Shown here piece after piece: positions 1-7,279 of a DNA stretch of 10,619 nucleotides; position 1 is the first letter of the stretch, and each line of letters begins with the position of its first letter. This stretch comes from WHTB01 sp050699035 (lineage in GTDB: Bacteria > Actinomycetota > Actinomycetes > Propionibacteriales > Nocardioidaceae). The stretch is taken from contig JBOHDE010000133.1 of the NCBI GenBank assembly GCA_050699035.1, forward strand, positions 1 through 10,619. Direction: 5' to 3'. The position numbers and the translations under genes are program-made. The notes beneath the pieces are model-generated. The model was not told the origin of the DNA. It was given only the letters and a program-made list of their open reading frames with translations, and made no database searches.

Positions 1-344
1 TGGTCGTGCAGGGCCGGCTCAAGCAGCGGTCCTACGAGACCCGCGAGGGCGAGAAGCGGACGGTCTTCGAGGTCGACGTCGAGGAGATCGGCGCGAGCCT
101 GAAGTACGCCACCGCCAAGGTCACCAAGACCACCCGGGCCGGTGGGTCCGGCGGTGGAGGAGGCTTCGGCGGCAACGACCCGTGGTCCCAACCGCAGGCC
201 CAACCGCAGGCTCAACCGCAGGCCCAACCGCAGGCTCAACCGCAGGCTCAACCGCAAGGTCAGCCGCAAGCCCAGCCCCAGGGCCAGCCGGCCGGCGACC
301 CGTGGGCCGCCCAGGGAGGGGCGACCGAAGAGCCGCCGTTCTGA
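1..344 (+). CDS. ssb: Single-stranded DNA-binding protein SSB, C-terminal part (5' end outside window)
   Basis: SSB coats single-stranded DNA at forks and recruits replication and repair proteins through its C-terminal tip. The frame is open from base 3, so the true start lies upstream. The visible part begins with the last OB-fold strands (GRLKQRSYETREGEKRT, then LKYATAKVTK), typical of actinobacterial SSBs. A Gly-rich stretch and a Q/P/A linker of eight QPQA/QPQG units follow. The protein ends in TEEPPF, a variant of the conserved acidic tip (usually DDDxPF), so the 3' end is intact. The next gene is rpsR, 94 bases downstream, as in the conserved rpsF-ssb-rpsR-rplI cluster. An internal GTG at base 6 is only a codon of the fold, not a credible start. 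Identification is firm. Confidence 0.95.
   Translation, partial: VVQGRLKQRSYETREGEKRTVFEVDVEEIGASLKYATAKVTKTTRAGGSGGGGGFGGNDPWSQPQAQPQAQPQAQPQAQPQAQPQGQPQAQPQGQPAGDPWAAQGGATEEPPF
189..284 (+). repeat. 12-bp tandem repeat in the ssb linker, 8 units
   Basis: Eight consecutive 12-base units of the form CAACCGCAGGCN encode QPQA or QPQG. Units 1-5 (189-248) are nearly identical, differing only at the last base. Units 6-8 (249-284) have drifted (CAACCGCAAGGT, CAGCCGCAAGCC, CAGCCCCAGGGC). The gradient from perfect to degenerate units suggests recent expansion at the 5' side of the array. The region corresponds to the disordered linker of SSB, where length changes are tolerated. Confidence 0.9.
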
Positions 345-377
345 CCCACCCGCGTTCCCGCACCCCTCGACCACCCT

Positions 378-395
378 GCCGGTCACGTGACCGGC
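378..395. promoter_or_regulatory. Perfect 18-bp palindrome between ssb and rpsR
   Basis: The sequence GCCGGTCACGTGACCGGC is its own reverse complement over all 18 bases, centred on CACGTG, and lies 43 bases before the rpsR start codon. A perfect palindrome with no spacer folds poorly as an RNA hairpin (the central bases must form the loop). It could equally be a dimeric repressor operator, a structured mRNA element that sets rpsR expression relative to ssb, or an RNA processing site. No regulator can be named from the sequence. Confidence 0.5.
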
Positions 396-438
396 TGACC
401 ATTCCGGTTCACCCCGGGCTCTGAAAGGGAGCACCACA

Positions 439-675
439 ATGGCCAAGCCCATCGTGCGCAAGCCCAAGAAGAAGGTTTGCGCGTTCTGCAAGGACAAAGT
501 CACCTACGTCGACTACAAGGACACCAACCTGCTGCGGAAGTACATCTCCGACCGCGGCAAGATCCGTGCCCGCCGCGTCACCGGCAACTGCGTGCAGCAC
601 CAGCGCGACGTCGCCATCGCGGTCAAGAACGCCCGCGAGGTAGCCCTGCTGCCCTACACCTCCACCGCTCGCTGA
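439..675 (+). CDS. rpsR: 30S ribosomal protein S18 (bS18), zinc-ligand (C+) type
   Basis: This 78-residue protein is a small-subunit component that pairs with S6 on the platform of the 30S subunit. The basic N-terminus and the core motifs YVDYKDTNLLRKYISDRGKI and ARRVTGNC...QRDVAIAVKNARE are diagnostic of bS18, and the length is normal. Four potential metal ligands are present: C14 and C17 (CAFC), C51 and H54. This marks it as the zinc-containing C+ form; some actinobacteria also keep a second, cysteine-free paralogue used under zinc limitation. The ATG at 439 follows a Shine-Dalgarno-like AAAGGGAG (423-430) at a suitable distance. The stop is 17 bases before rplI, so the two are surely cotranscribed. 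Confidence 0.97.
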   Translation: MAKPIVRKPKKKVCAFCKDKVTYVDYKDTNLLRKYISDRGKIRARRVTGNCVQHQRDVAIAVKNAREVALLPYTSTAR

Positions 676-692
676 GGAAGGACGGGACTGAA

Positions 693-1139
693 GTGAAGCT
701 CATCCTCACGCAGGAAGTCTCCGGTCTCGGCGCGCCCGGCGACGTGGTCGAGGTCAAGGACGGGTACGGCCGCAACTACCTGGTGCCGCGCGGCCACGCG
801 ATCCGCTGGACGCGCGGCGCCGAGAAGCAGGTCGACTCGATCAAGAAGGCTCGGTCCGTCCGGGACATCCGCGACGCCGACACCGCCGAGCAGGTCAGGC
901 ACCAGCTCGAGGAGCTGGTCGTCAACCTCAAGGCGCGCACCGGTGACACCGGCCGGTTGTTCGGCGCCGTGACCGTCGCCGACATCGCGACCGCCATCAA
1001 GGAGGGCGGGGGTCCCGAGGTGGACAAGCGACGGATCGAGGTACGCAACCCGATCAAGACCGTCGGTCCCCACGAGGTCGGTATCCGGCTGCACGAGGAC
1101 GTCAGCGCGACTGTCAAGCTGAACGTCACGCCGGCCTGA
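693..1139 (+). CDS. rplI: 50S ribosomal protein L9 (bL9)
   Basis: This 148-residue protein binds 23S rRNA with its N-terminal domain and extends from the large subunit through a long helix. The start is GTG at 693: the protein then begins (M)KLILTQEVSGLG, the invariant L9 beginning, with GGAAGG (676-681) upstream as ribosome-binding site. The open frame upstream of 693 overlaps rpsR and is not coding. The signature GDVVEVKDGYGRNYLVPRG lies at about residues 17-35. A helix-rich linker follows at about 45-80, then the C-terminal domain (LFGAVTVADIATAIKE, then KRRIEVRNPIKTVGPHEV). Length is typical (about 148-152). The ribosomal cluster ends here, with a hairpin starting 36 bases after the stop. 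Confidence 0.97.
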   Translation: MKLILTQEVSGLGAPGDVVEVKDGYGRNYLVPRGHAIRWTRGAEKQVDSIKKARSVRDIRDADTAEQVRHQLEELVVNLKARTGDTGRLFGAVTVADIATAIKEGGGPEVDKRRIEVRNPIKTVGPHEVGIRLHEDVSATVKLNVTPA

Positions 1140-1174
1140 CCCTAGGCAGCCCCCAGGTTGCCCCAGGCTGCACA

Positions 1175-1211
1175 GCGAGGGGTCGTTCCCGTCCGGGAGC
1201 GGCCCTTTCGC
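1175..1211 (+). terminator. Hairpin terminator downstream of rplI
   Basis: GCGAGGGGTCGTTCCC, loop GTCC, then GGGAGCGGCCCTTTCGC can form a stem of about 14-17 pairs with some G-T wobbles and one possible bulge. It starts 36 bases after the rplI stop and ends in a short CCCTTT run. A U-poor hairpin of this kind is common at the ends of actinobacterial operons. It would separate the ribosomal cluster from the downstream transporter operon. Confidence 0.7.
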
Positions 1212-1277
1212 GTACCCGCGCAGAGGGGGGAAGGGGCCAAACCGCACCCCCAAGTCACGCCGCGTCACGAGCGGAAA

Positions 1278-1306
1278 CGATCAGGTAACGATCAGAGCCC
1301 GATCAG
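1278..1306 (+). repeat. Three CGATCAG direct repeats with exact 11-bp period (putative operator)
   Basis: CGATCAG occurs at 1278-1284, 1289-1295 and 1300-1306, each starting exactly 11 bases after the previous one, close to one helical turn. The spacers between copies (GTAA, AGCC) are not conserved. The array lies about 25 bases upstream of the best candidate -35 element of the binding-protein gene and about 100 bases before its start codon. Same-face direct repeats upstream of a promoter suit cooperative binding of an activator, but no regulator gene is adjacent. Confidence 0.5.
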
Positions 1307-1331
1307 GCCTCAGACCTGTGCGAGGGGCGGT

Positions 1332-1361
1332 TTGCAGGTAATCATCGGTCGGCGCGAGAAT
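1332..1361 (+). promoter_or_regulatory. Possible promoter of the ABC transporter operon
   Basis: TTGCAG (1332-1337) and GAGAAT (1356-1361) are separated by 18 bases and resemble -35 and -10 elements of the housekeeping sigma factor. Transcription would start near 1368, giving a leader of about 35 bases before the ATG at 1403. A small inverted repeat, GCGAGA/TCTCGC (1354-1359 and 1366-1371), overlaps the -10 and start region. The match is modest and the call is tentative. Confidence 0.35.
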
Positions 1362-1402
1362 CGCCTCTCGCCATCACCTGCTTTGTGTTGAGGAGGACCG
1401 TA

Positions 1403-3028
1403 ATGCGAATGAGGACACCAATGCGTGTCGCCGCAGCCGCGGCTTCGTTCGCTCTCCTTGTGACCGCCTGTGGTGGCGGCGGAGACGAGGGAGAAAAAGA
1501 CGCTGGAGGCGGCACAGGCTCCGCCGACCCGGACAACCCGTCGGGTGGCACCTTCAGTATCAACCTGACCGAGCCTTCGTTCCTCGCTCCGGCGCAGAAC
1601 TGCTACGAGTCGGAGTGCAACAAGGTCCTGAGCGCGATCAACGACCCGCTGGTCGGCATCGACGCCGAGACCGGCGAGCTGCAGTTCGAGGGCACTCTGG
1701 CCGAGAGCGTCGAGGCCAACGAGGAGAAGACTGTCTGGACGCTCAAGCTGCGCGAGGGCCTGACGTTCCACAACGACGAGCCGGTCAACGCCGACGCGTT
1801 GTTGGGCGCGTGGAACTACTCCGCCAACCCGAAGAACGAGATGGCGACCGCCGGCTTCATGTCGCACATCGAGGGCGCCGGCGAGGGCGAGACGATGACC
1901 GGCCTGAAGAAGGTCGACGACCTCACCGTCGAGATCACCCTGAAGGCCCCCTTCCAGGCGTTCGGCCAGATGATGAGCTATCTGCCGGCCTGGGCGCCGA
2001 TCGCCCCCGCGTGTCTCGAGGACGTCGAGGCGTGCAACGAGGCGCCGGTTGGCACCGGGCCGTACATGATGGACGGCAAGTGGAACCACGACCAGTCCAT
2101 CACGGTGAAGCGCTGGGAGGGTTACAAGGGTGACCGCGGCGGCCAGGCGGACTCGATCGAGTTCACCATGTTCGCCGACTCCGTCGCGGCGTTCCGCGCC
2201 TGGCAGGGCGGCACGCTCGATGTCCTCGACACGCTCGAGCCGACGATCTACGCAGAGGCCACTGGTGCTGCGGGTGACCGTCAGCTGGAGACCGAGACGT
2301 CGTCGCTGACGTACATGGGCTTCCCGACCAAGACCGCGCCGTTCGACAAGAAGGAGTACCGCCAGGCCTTCTCGATGGCGTTCGACCGCCAGGCGGTCAT
2401 CGATGCCGTCCTCAACGGGCAGGCCAAGCCGTCGACCGACATCCCGACCCCGAACATCCCGGGTGCTCGTGACGATGCCTGCAAGTACTGCGAGTTCAAC
2501 CCCGAAGAGGCGAAGAAGCTGTTCGCCGAGGCGGGCGGCAAGGAAGGTGACACGGTCGAGCTGATCTTCAACGCCGGCTCTGGCCACGAAGGTTGGGTCG
2601 AGGCTGTCGGCAACGAGCTCAAGAACAACCTCGGCATCAACTTCACCATGAAGGGGATGGAGTGGGCGCAGTACCTCGAGCTGCTCGACTCGGGCGGCGC
2701 CAAGGGCCCGTTCCGTCTCGGCTGGTCGAAGGACTACCCGTCGCCGGAGAACTACCTGCGTCCGATCGTGGGCACGGGCGGCGACGTCAACCGCAGCGAG
2801 TACTCCAACAAGGAGCTCGACGACCTCGTCACTGAGGGCGACGCGGCGGCGACTCCGGAGGAGGCGCAGGAGATCTACGCCCAGGCGAGCGACATCGCGC
2901 TGGAGGACCTCCCGCTGCTCCCGCTGTGGAGTGGTATCAAGACGATCATCTGGGGCGAGAACGTCGAGAACATCGTCTGGGACCCGGTCGAGGAGCAGGT
3001 CTCCCTCGGTCAGGTCATCGTCAAGTGA
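1403..3028 (+). CDS. Peptide-type ABC transporter substrate-binding lipoprotein (SBP_bac_5 family, DppA/OppA-like)
   Basis: This 541-residue lipoprotein would capture a peptide or similar ligand outside the membrane and hand it to the permeases encoded downstream. The ATG at 1403 has an ideal AGGAGGA (1391-1397) five bases upstream, so the in-frame TTG at 1385 is rejected. The signal peptide is short: basic residues 1-8, a hydrophobic stretch 9-20, then the lipobox LVTAC with C23 as the lipidated residue. A Gly/Asp/Glu linker (24-50) follows. Family landmarks are ESVEAN...TVWTLKLREGLTFHNDEPVNA (about 101-130), the VGTGPYMM segment (216-223) and a C-terminal LPLLPLWSG. Three close cysteine pairs occur outside the lipid Cys: C67/C72, C204/C211 and C360/C363, probably disulfides. 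Dipeptide, oligopeptide or another substrate cannot be chosen from sequence alone. Confidence 0.93.
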   Translation: MRMRTPMRVAAAAASFALLVTACGGGGDEGEKDAGGGTGSADPDNPSGGTFSINLTEPSFLAPAQNCYESECNKVLSAINDPLVGIDAETGELQFEGTLAESVEANEEKTVWTLKLREGLTFHNDEPVNADALLGAWNYSANPKNEMATAGFMSHIEGAGEGETMTGLKKVDDLTVEITLKAPFQAFGQMMSYLPAWAPIAPACLEDVEACNEAPVGTGPYMMDGKWNHDQSITVKRWEGYKGDRGGQADSIEFTMFADSVAAFRAWQGGTLDVLDTLEPTIYAEATGAAGDRQLETETSSLTYMGFPTKTAPFDKKEYRQAFSMAFDRQAVIDAVLNGQAKPSTDIPTPNIPGARDDACKYCEFNPEEAKKLFAEAGGKEGDTVELIFNAGSGHEGWVEAVGNELKNNLGINFTMKGMEWAQYLELLDSGGAKGPFRLGWSKDYPSPENYLRPIVGTGGDVNRSEYSNKELDDLVTEGDAAATPEEAQEIYAQASDIALEDLPLLPLWSGIKTIIWGENVENIVWDPVEEQVSLGQVIVK

Positions 3029-3069
3029 TCACCGTTTCCTAGGGTGAGAACGGCCTACTGAATGCCGAC

Positions 3070-3106
3070 TGTGGGGGCTGGGTGTTGAATTAACCCGGCC
3101 CCCACA
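3070..3106 (+). promoter_or_regulatory. Strong intercistronic hairpin between binding protein and first permease gene
   Basis: TGTGGGGGCTGGGT (3070-3083) pairs with ACCCGGCCCCCACA (3093-3106) over 14 positions with one G-T wobble, around a 9-base loop. There is no T-run after it. It lies in the only long gap within the operon (109 bases). In binding-protein-dependent importers such structures typically protect the upstream message or attenuate readthrough, giving more binding protein than membrane components. A full terminator is possible, but then the permeases would need their own promoter, and I see no convincing one before 3138. Confidence 0.7.
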
Positions 3107-3137
3107 TCGGTGCCCCGAGGGGTAGGGAGAGACGGAC

Positions 3138-4142
3138 ATGGGCCGCTACCTGGCCAGACGGCTGCTGCAGTTCATCCCGGTGGTGCTCGGGACGATGTTC
3201 CTGCTGCACTACATGACGGTGCTCAGCATCCAGTTCGGTGGCGACCCGATCCGGGCGCTGTTCGGTGACAACCCGCCGCCGCCGCAGGTGATCGAGGCGA
3301 TGCGGGCCCGCTTCGGCCTCGACAACGGGTGTCTCCAGCAGAACGGCAACCCCTGTCTCGGGATCTTCTTCGATCGGATGTTCCAGTACCTCCAGCTCGA
3401 CTTCGGCATCAACTTCCGCGGCCGTGAGATCACCGACCTGGTCGGCGAGCGCTGGCCGGTGACGCTGCGTCTGACGATGATCGCGATCATCTTCGAGACC
3501 ATCGTCGGCGTGATCCTCGGCGTGATGGCCGGCCTGCGCAAGGACAAGTTCGTCGACAACTTCGTACGCTTCTCGACCACGCTGCTGATCGCCTTCCCGA
3601 CCTTCGTGTTCGGCGTCATCATCCAGGTCCTGGTCGCGCTGGCGCTCGGTGACTGGATCAAGTCGCAGGACTACTTCCCGGTCTGGTTCAAGGCGATGTT
3701 CACGCCGGTCTTCCTCAGCGACTACCCGTGGATCAGCCTGGTCATCCCCGGCCTCGTGCTGGGCGCGTTCTCGCTGGCCGCGATCGCGCGGCTGACCCGG
3801 ACCAGCCTGATCGAGAACCTGCGCTCCGACTACGTCCGGACGGCTCGGGCCAAGGGCCTGGCCCAGCGACGGGTGATCGGGGTGCACACGCTGCGCAACT
3901 CGCTCATCCCGGTCGTCACCTACATCGGGATCGACATCGGCACGCTGCTCGGCGGCGCGCTCGTCACCGAGCGCATCTTCAACATCCCCGGCGTCGGCGG
4001 GCTGGTCTTCCAGTCCGTCACCCAGAAGGACAGCACGGTGGTGATCGCCGTCGTCACGATGCTGACGCTGGTGTTCCTGACCGCCAACTTGATCGTCGAC
4101 GTGCTGTACGCCGTACTCGACCCAAGGATTCGCTATGAGTGA
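3138..4142 (+). CDS. Peptide-type ABC transporter permease (DppB/OppB-like)
   Basis: This 334-residue inner-membrane subunit forms half of the import channel. The start ATG at 3138 follows GGGAGAGA. The protein begins GRYLARRLLQFIPVVLGTMF, the standard DppB-type first membrane segment (about 8-30). It continues with an extracytoplasmic segment containing FGLDNGC and the motif YLQLDFGINF (84-93), then membrane segments at about 106-133, 145-172, 198-217, 262-280 and 299-325. The EAA loop that contacts the ATPases is at 231-262 (DYVRTARAKGL, then HTLRNSLIPVV). It ends DPRIRYE, as the family does. C65 and C73 in the outer loop may form a disulfide. The stop overlaps the next gene by 8 bases (ATGAGTGA), indicating translational coupling. 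Confidence 0.95.
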   Translation: MGRYLARRLLQFIPVVLGTMFLLHYMTVLSIQFGGDPIRALFGDNPPPPQVIEAMRARFGLDNGCLQQNGNPCLGIFFDRMFQYLQLDFGINFRGREITDLVGERWPVTLRLTMIAIIFETIVGVILGVMAGLRKDKFVDNFVRFSTTLLIAFPTFVFGVIIQVLVALALGDWIKSQDYFPVWFKAMFTPVFLSDYPWISLVIPGLVLGAFSLAAIARLTRTSLIENLRSDYVRTARAKGLAQRRVIGVHTLRNSLIPVVTYIGIDIGTLLGGALVTERIFNIPGVGGLVFQSVTQKDSTVVIAVVTMLTLVFLTANLIVDVLYAVLDPRIRYE

Positions 4143-5049
4143 CCCAGCGATGACGATGCAGGAGGCGCCCGCCGCGGAGCAGCGGGAGCCGGGCAAGGAT
4201 GCGAACCGCTCGCTGTGGGGGGACGCCTGGTACGAGCTGAAGCGCAACCCGATCTTCTGGGTCGCCTCGGTGATGGCGATTTTCGTGGTGCTGCTGGCGG
4301 TGTTCCCGTTCCTGTGGACAAACGCCGATCCGGGGACCTGCCGGCTGGCGAACAGCCGGGAGAAGCCGAGCGCGGACCACTGGTTCGGCTACACATTCCA
4401 GGGCTGTGACATGTGGGCGAAGGTCGTCTACGGCGCGAGCAAGTCACTGGCTGTGGCGGTGCTGGCGACCACCTTCACCACCACCATCGGCATCACCATG
4501 GGCACGCTGGCCGGCTTCTTCCCGGGCTGGGTCGACACCATCATCAGCCGGGTGACCGACATCTTCTTCGGGCTGCCGTTCCTGCTCGGCGCGGTGGTGT
4601 TCCTGCAGCTGTTCCAGATCCGCAACGTCTGGACGATCACCGCGGTGTTGACGCTGCTGGGCTGGACCACGCTGACCCGGATCATGCGCGGCAGCGTCTT
4701 GTCGACGAAGAACAAGGACTACGTCGACGCCGCCCGCGCGCTCGGCGCGACCAACGGGCACATCGTGTTCAAGCACATCCTGCCCAACGCCATCGCCCCG
4801 GTGTTCGTGCTGTCCACGATCGCGCTCGGCGGCTACATCGGCGCCGAGGCCACGCTGACCTTCCTCGGGGTCGGGTTCCAGCAGCCCAACACCACCTGGG
4901 GGCTGCTGATCCAGGAGGGCCAGCCGTATGCGCTGCAGGGCTACCCGCACCTCCTGGTCATCCCCTGCGCCTTTGTCGTCGTGACCGTACTCGCCTTCAT
5001 CTTGCTCGGCGATGCGCTCCGTGACGCCCTCGACCCCCGGAACCGCTGA
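4135..5049 (+). CDS. Peptide-type ABC transporter permease (DppC/OppC-like)
   Basis: This 304-residue protein is the second channel subunit. The ATG at 4135 overlaps the end of the preceding permease gene. A polar N-terminus (1-28) precedes the OppC N-terminal segment LWGDAWYELKRNPIFW (27-42) and the first membrane helix (41-60). An outer loop with C69 and C91 includes the DHWFGY element typical of this subfamily. The BPD_transp_1 core follows, with membrane segments at about 103-128, 140-160, 166-182, 218-236 and 272-293. The EAA loop lies at about 195-226 (KDYVDAARALGAT...HILPNAIAPV). The C-terminus RDALDPRNR is the family ending. C69/C91 may be a disulfide like those of its partners. The next gene starts 10 bases after its stop. 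Confidence 0.95.
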   Translation: MSDPAMTMQEAPAAEQREPGKDANRSLWGDAWYELKRNPIFWVASVMAIFVVLLAVFPFLWTNADPGTCRLANSREKPSADHWFGYTFQGCDMWAKVVYGASKSLAVAVLATTFTTTIGITMGTLAGFFPGWVDTIISRVTDIFFGLPFLLGAVVFLQLFQIRNVWTITAVLTLLGWTTLTRIMRGSVLSTKNKDYVDAARALGATNGHIVFKHILPNAIAPVFVLSTIALGGYIGAEATLTFLGVGFQQPNTTWGLLIQEGQPYALQGYPHLLVIPCAFVVVTVLAFILLGDALRDALDPRNR

Positions 5050-5059
5050 GGACCATGAG

Positions 5060-6108
<1,049 letters not shown>

Positions 6109-6112
<4 letters not shown>

Positions 6113-7164
6113 GCACCCCATCGACACAGCAGACCGAGACCGAGCCGAGCAGCGCGAGCGACGTCATCTTGTCCGTGCGTGACGTCAAGAAGTACTTCCC
6201 GCTGACCCAGGGCATCGTCTTCAAGAAGACGATCGGCCAGGTCAAGGCCGTCGACGGCGTCAGCTTCGACCTGCACAAGGGCGAGACGCTCGGCGTCGTG
6301 GGTGAGTCCGGGTGTGGCAAGACCACGCTCGGCCGGCTGTTGATGGGGCTCGAGCGCGCCACCGCCGGTTCGATCAAGATCAACGGCCAGGAGACGACGA
6401 CGCTCGAGGCCGCTGGGCTGCGCAAGATGCGGCGCAACATCCAGGTGGTGCTGCAGGACCCGTACTCCTCGCTGGACCCGCGGATGACGGTCGGCGACAT
6501 CGTCGGGGAACCGTTCGACGTGCACCCCGAGGTGGTGCCGAAGAAGGGTCGCCGGCAGGCCGTGCGCGACCTGCTCGACGTGGTCGGTCTGAACCCCGAC
6601 CACATCAACCGCTACCCGCACCAGTTCTCCGGCGGGCAGCGCCAGCGCATCGGTATCGCCCGCGCGCTTGCGCTCAAGCCCGAGATCATCGTCTGTGACG
6701 AGCCCGTCTCCGCACTCGACGTGTCGGTGCAGGCGCAGGTGATCAACCTGTTCGAGCGGCTGCAGAACGAGTTCGCGCTGTCGTACGTGTTCATCGCGCA
6801 CGACCTGTCGGTGGTGCGGCACATCTCCGACCGGGTCGGCGTCATGTACCTCGGCAAGATGGTGGAGATCGGCGACGAGCTGCAGATCTACGAGCGCCCG
6901 ACCCATCCGTACACGCAGGCCCTGCTGTCCGCCGTGCCGGTGCCGGACCCGACGCTGCGCGGTCACCGGGACCAGATCGTGCTCGAGGGCGATGTGCCGA
7001 GCCCGGCGAACCCGCCGTCCGGCTGCCGGTTCCGCACCCGCTGCTGGAAGGCGCAGGACATCTGCACCACGGAGGAGCCGCTGCTGCAGCTCCGTGACAC
7101 CTCCGACCACCCGTCGGCCTGTCACTTCGCCAAGGTGCGCGACGTCATCCACGCCACCGACTGA
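6109..7164 (+). CDS. Peptide-type ABC transporter ATPase (DppF/OppF-like)
   Basis: This 351-residue protein is the second ATPase of the importer. The GTG at 6109 overlaps the previous stop and follows GGAAGAGG (6091-6098); the longer open frame upstream is out of phase with real coding sequence. Residues 19-50 (VRDVKKYFPLTQGIVF) are the typical OppF beginning. Motifs are Walker A GESGCGKT (65-72), Q116 in LQDPYSSLDPRMTV, signature FSGGQRQR (173-180), Walker B IIVCDEP with D197 and E198, then SALDVS, and H231. The C-terminal extension (HPYTQALLSAVPVPDP, 266-281) ends with C306, C312, C319 and C338 in the same spacing as in its partner except the last interval, so a second [4Fe-4S] site is likely. 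It is the last gene of the operon and converges on the MATE gene. Confidence 0.95.
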
Positions 7165-7178
7165 CCCCGGTTTTTTTC

Positions 7179-7231
7179 TGGTACGGGGGCGCCCCGTTCC
7201 ATACCTATTGGAACGGGGGCGCCCCGTACCA
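7179..7231. terminator. Compound palindrome between convergent genes, probable bidirectional terminator
   Basis: Two 23-base arms (TGGTACGGGGGCGCCCCGTTCCA and TGGAACGGGGGCGCCCCGTACCA) can pair with each other around a 7-base loop (TACCTAT), with the outer and inner six bases matching perfectly and the G/C core imperfectly. Each arm also contains its own palindrome GGGGCGCCCC, so two smaller hairpins are an alternative. A third small stem, CCAATC-CCG-GATTGG (7229-7243), overlaps the right edge. A run of seven T lies just before the structure on the plus strand (7171-7177), not after it, so the element is not a textbook intrinsic terminator in either direction. It nevertheless lies between two convergent stop codons. 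Confidence 0.65.
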
Positions 7232-7279
7232 ATCCCGGATTGGACCGGAGCCCCCCAGCTGGTGGGTCAAGTCGGTGGG

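Noticed and set aside
477..692. Upstream extension of the rplI frame
   Set aside because: It overlaps rpsR entirely and is Arg-rich. The L9 N-terminus KLILTQEV is universal and begins at GTG 693 with its own ribosome-binding site.
1146..1171. Tandem 10-mers CCCCAGGTTG/CCCCAGGCTG with flanking GCAGCC/GGCTGC stem after rplI
   Set aside because: Only two copies and a 6-pair stem with a 14-base loop. It may add to the terminator region but is too weak to call separately.
1385..1402. TTG at 1385 as alternative start of the binding lipoprotein
   Set aside because: It lies on top of the AGGAGGA ribosome-binding site that serves ATG 1403, and the signal peptide is already complete from 1403.
3090..4247. 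Minus-strand open frame opposite the first permease gene
   Set aside because: Composition is that of an antisense GC-rich shadow (Arg/His/Asp/Glu-rich), and the plus strand carries a complete DppB-type permease.
7134..7177. Intrinsic terminator at the end of the importer operon using the T7 run at 7171-7177
   Set aside because: The only stem before the T-run is a bulged 7-pair one inside the coding end, separated by about 12 bases from the T-run, so it is not a convincing terminator.
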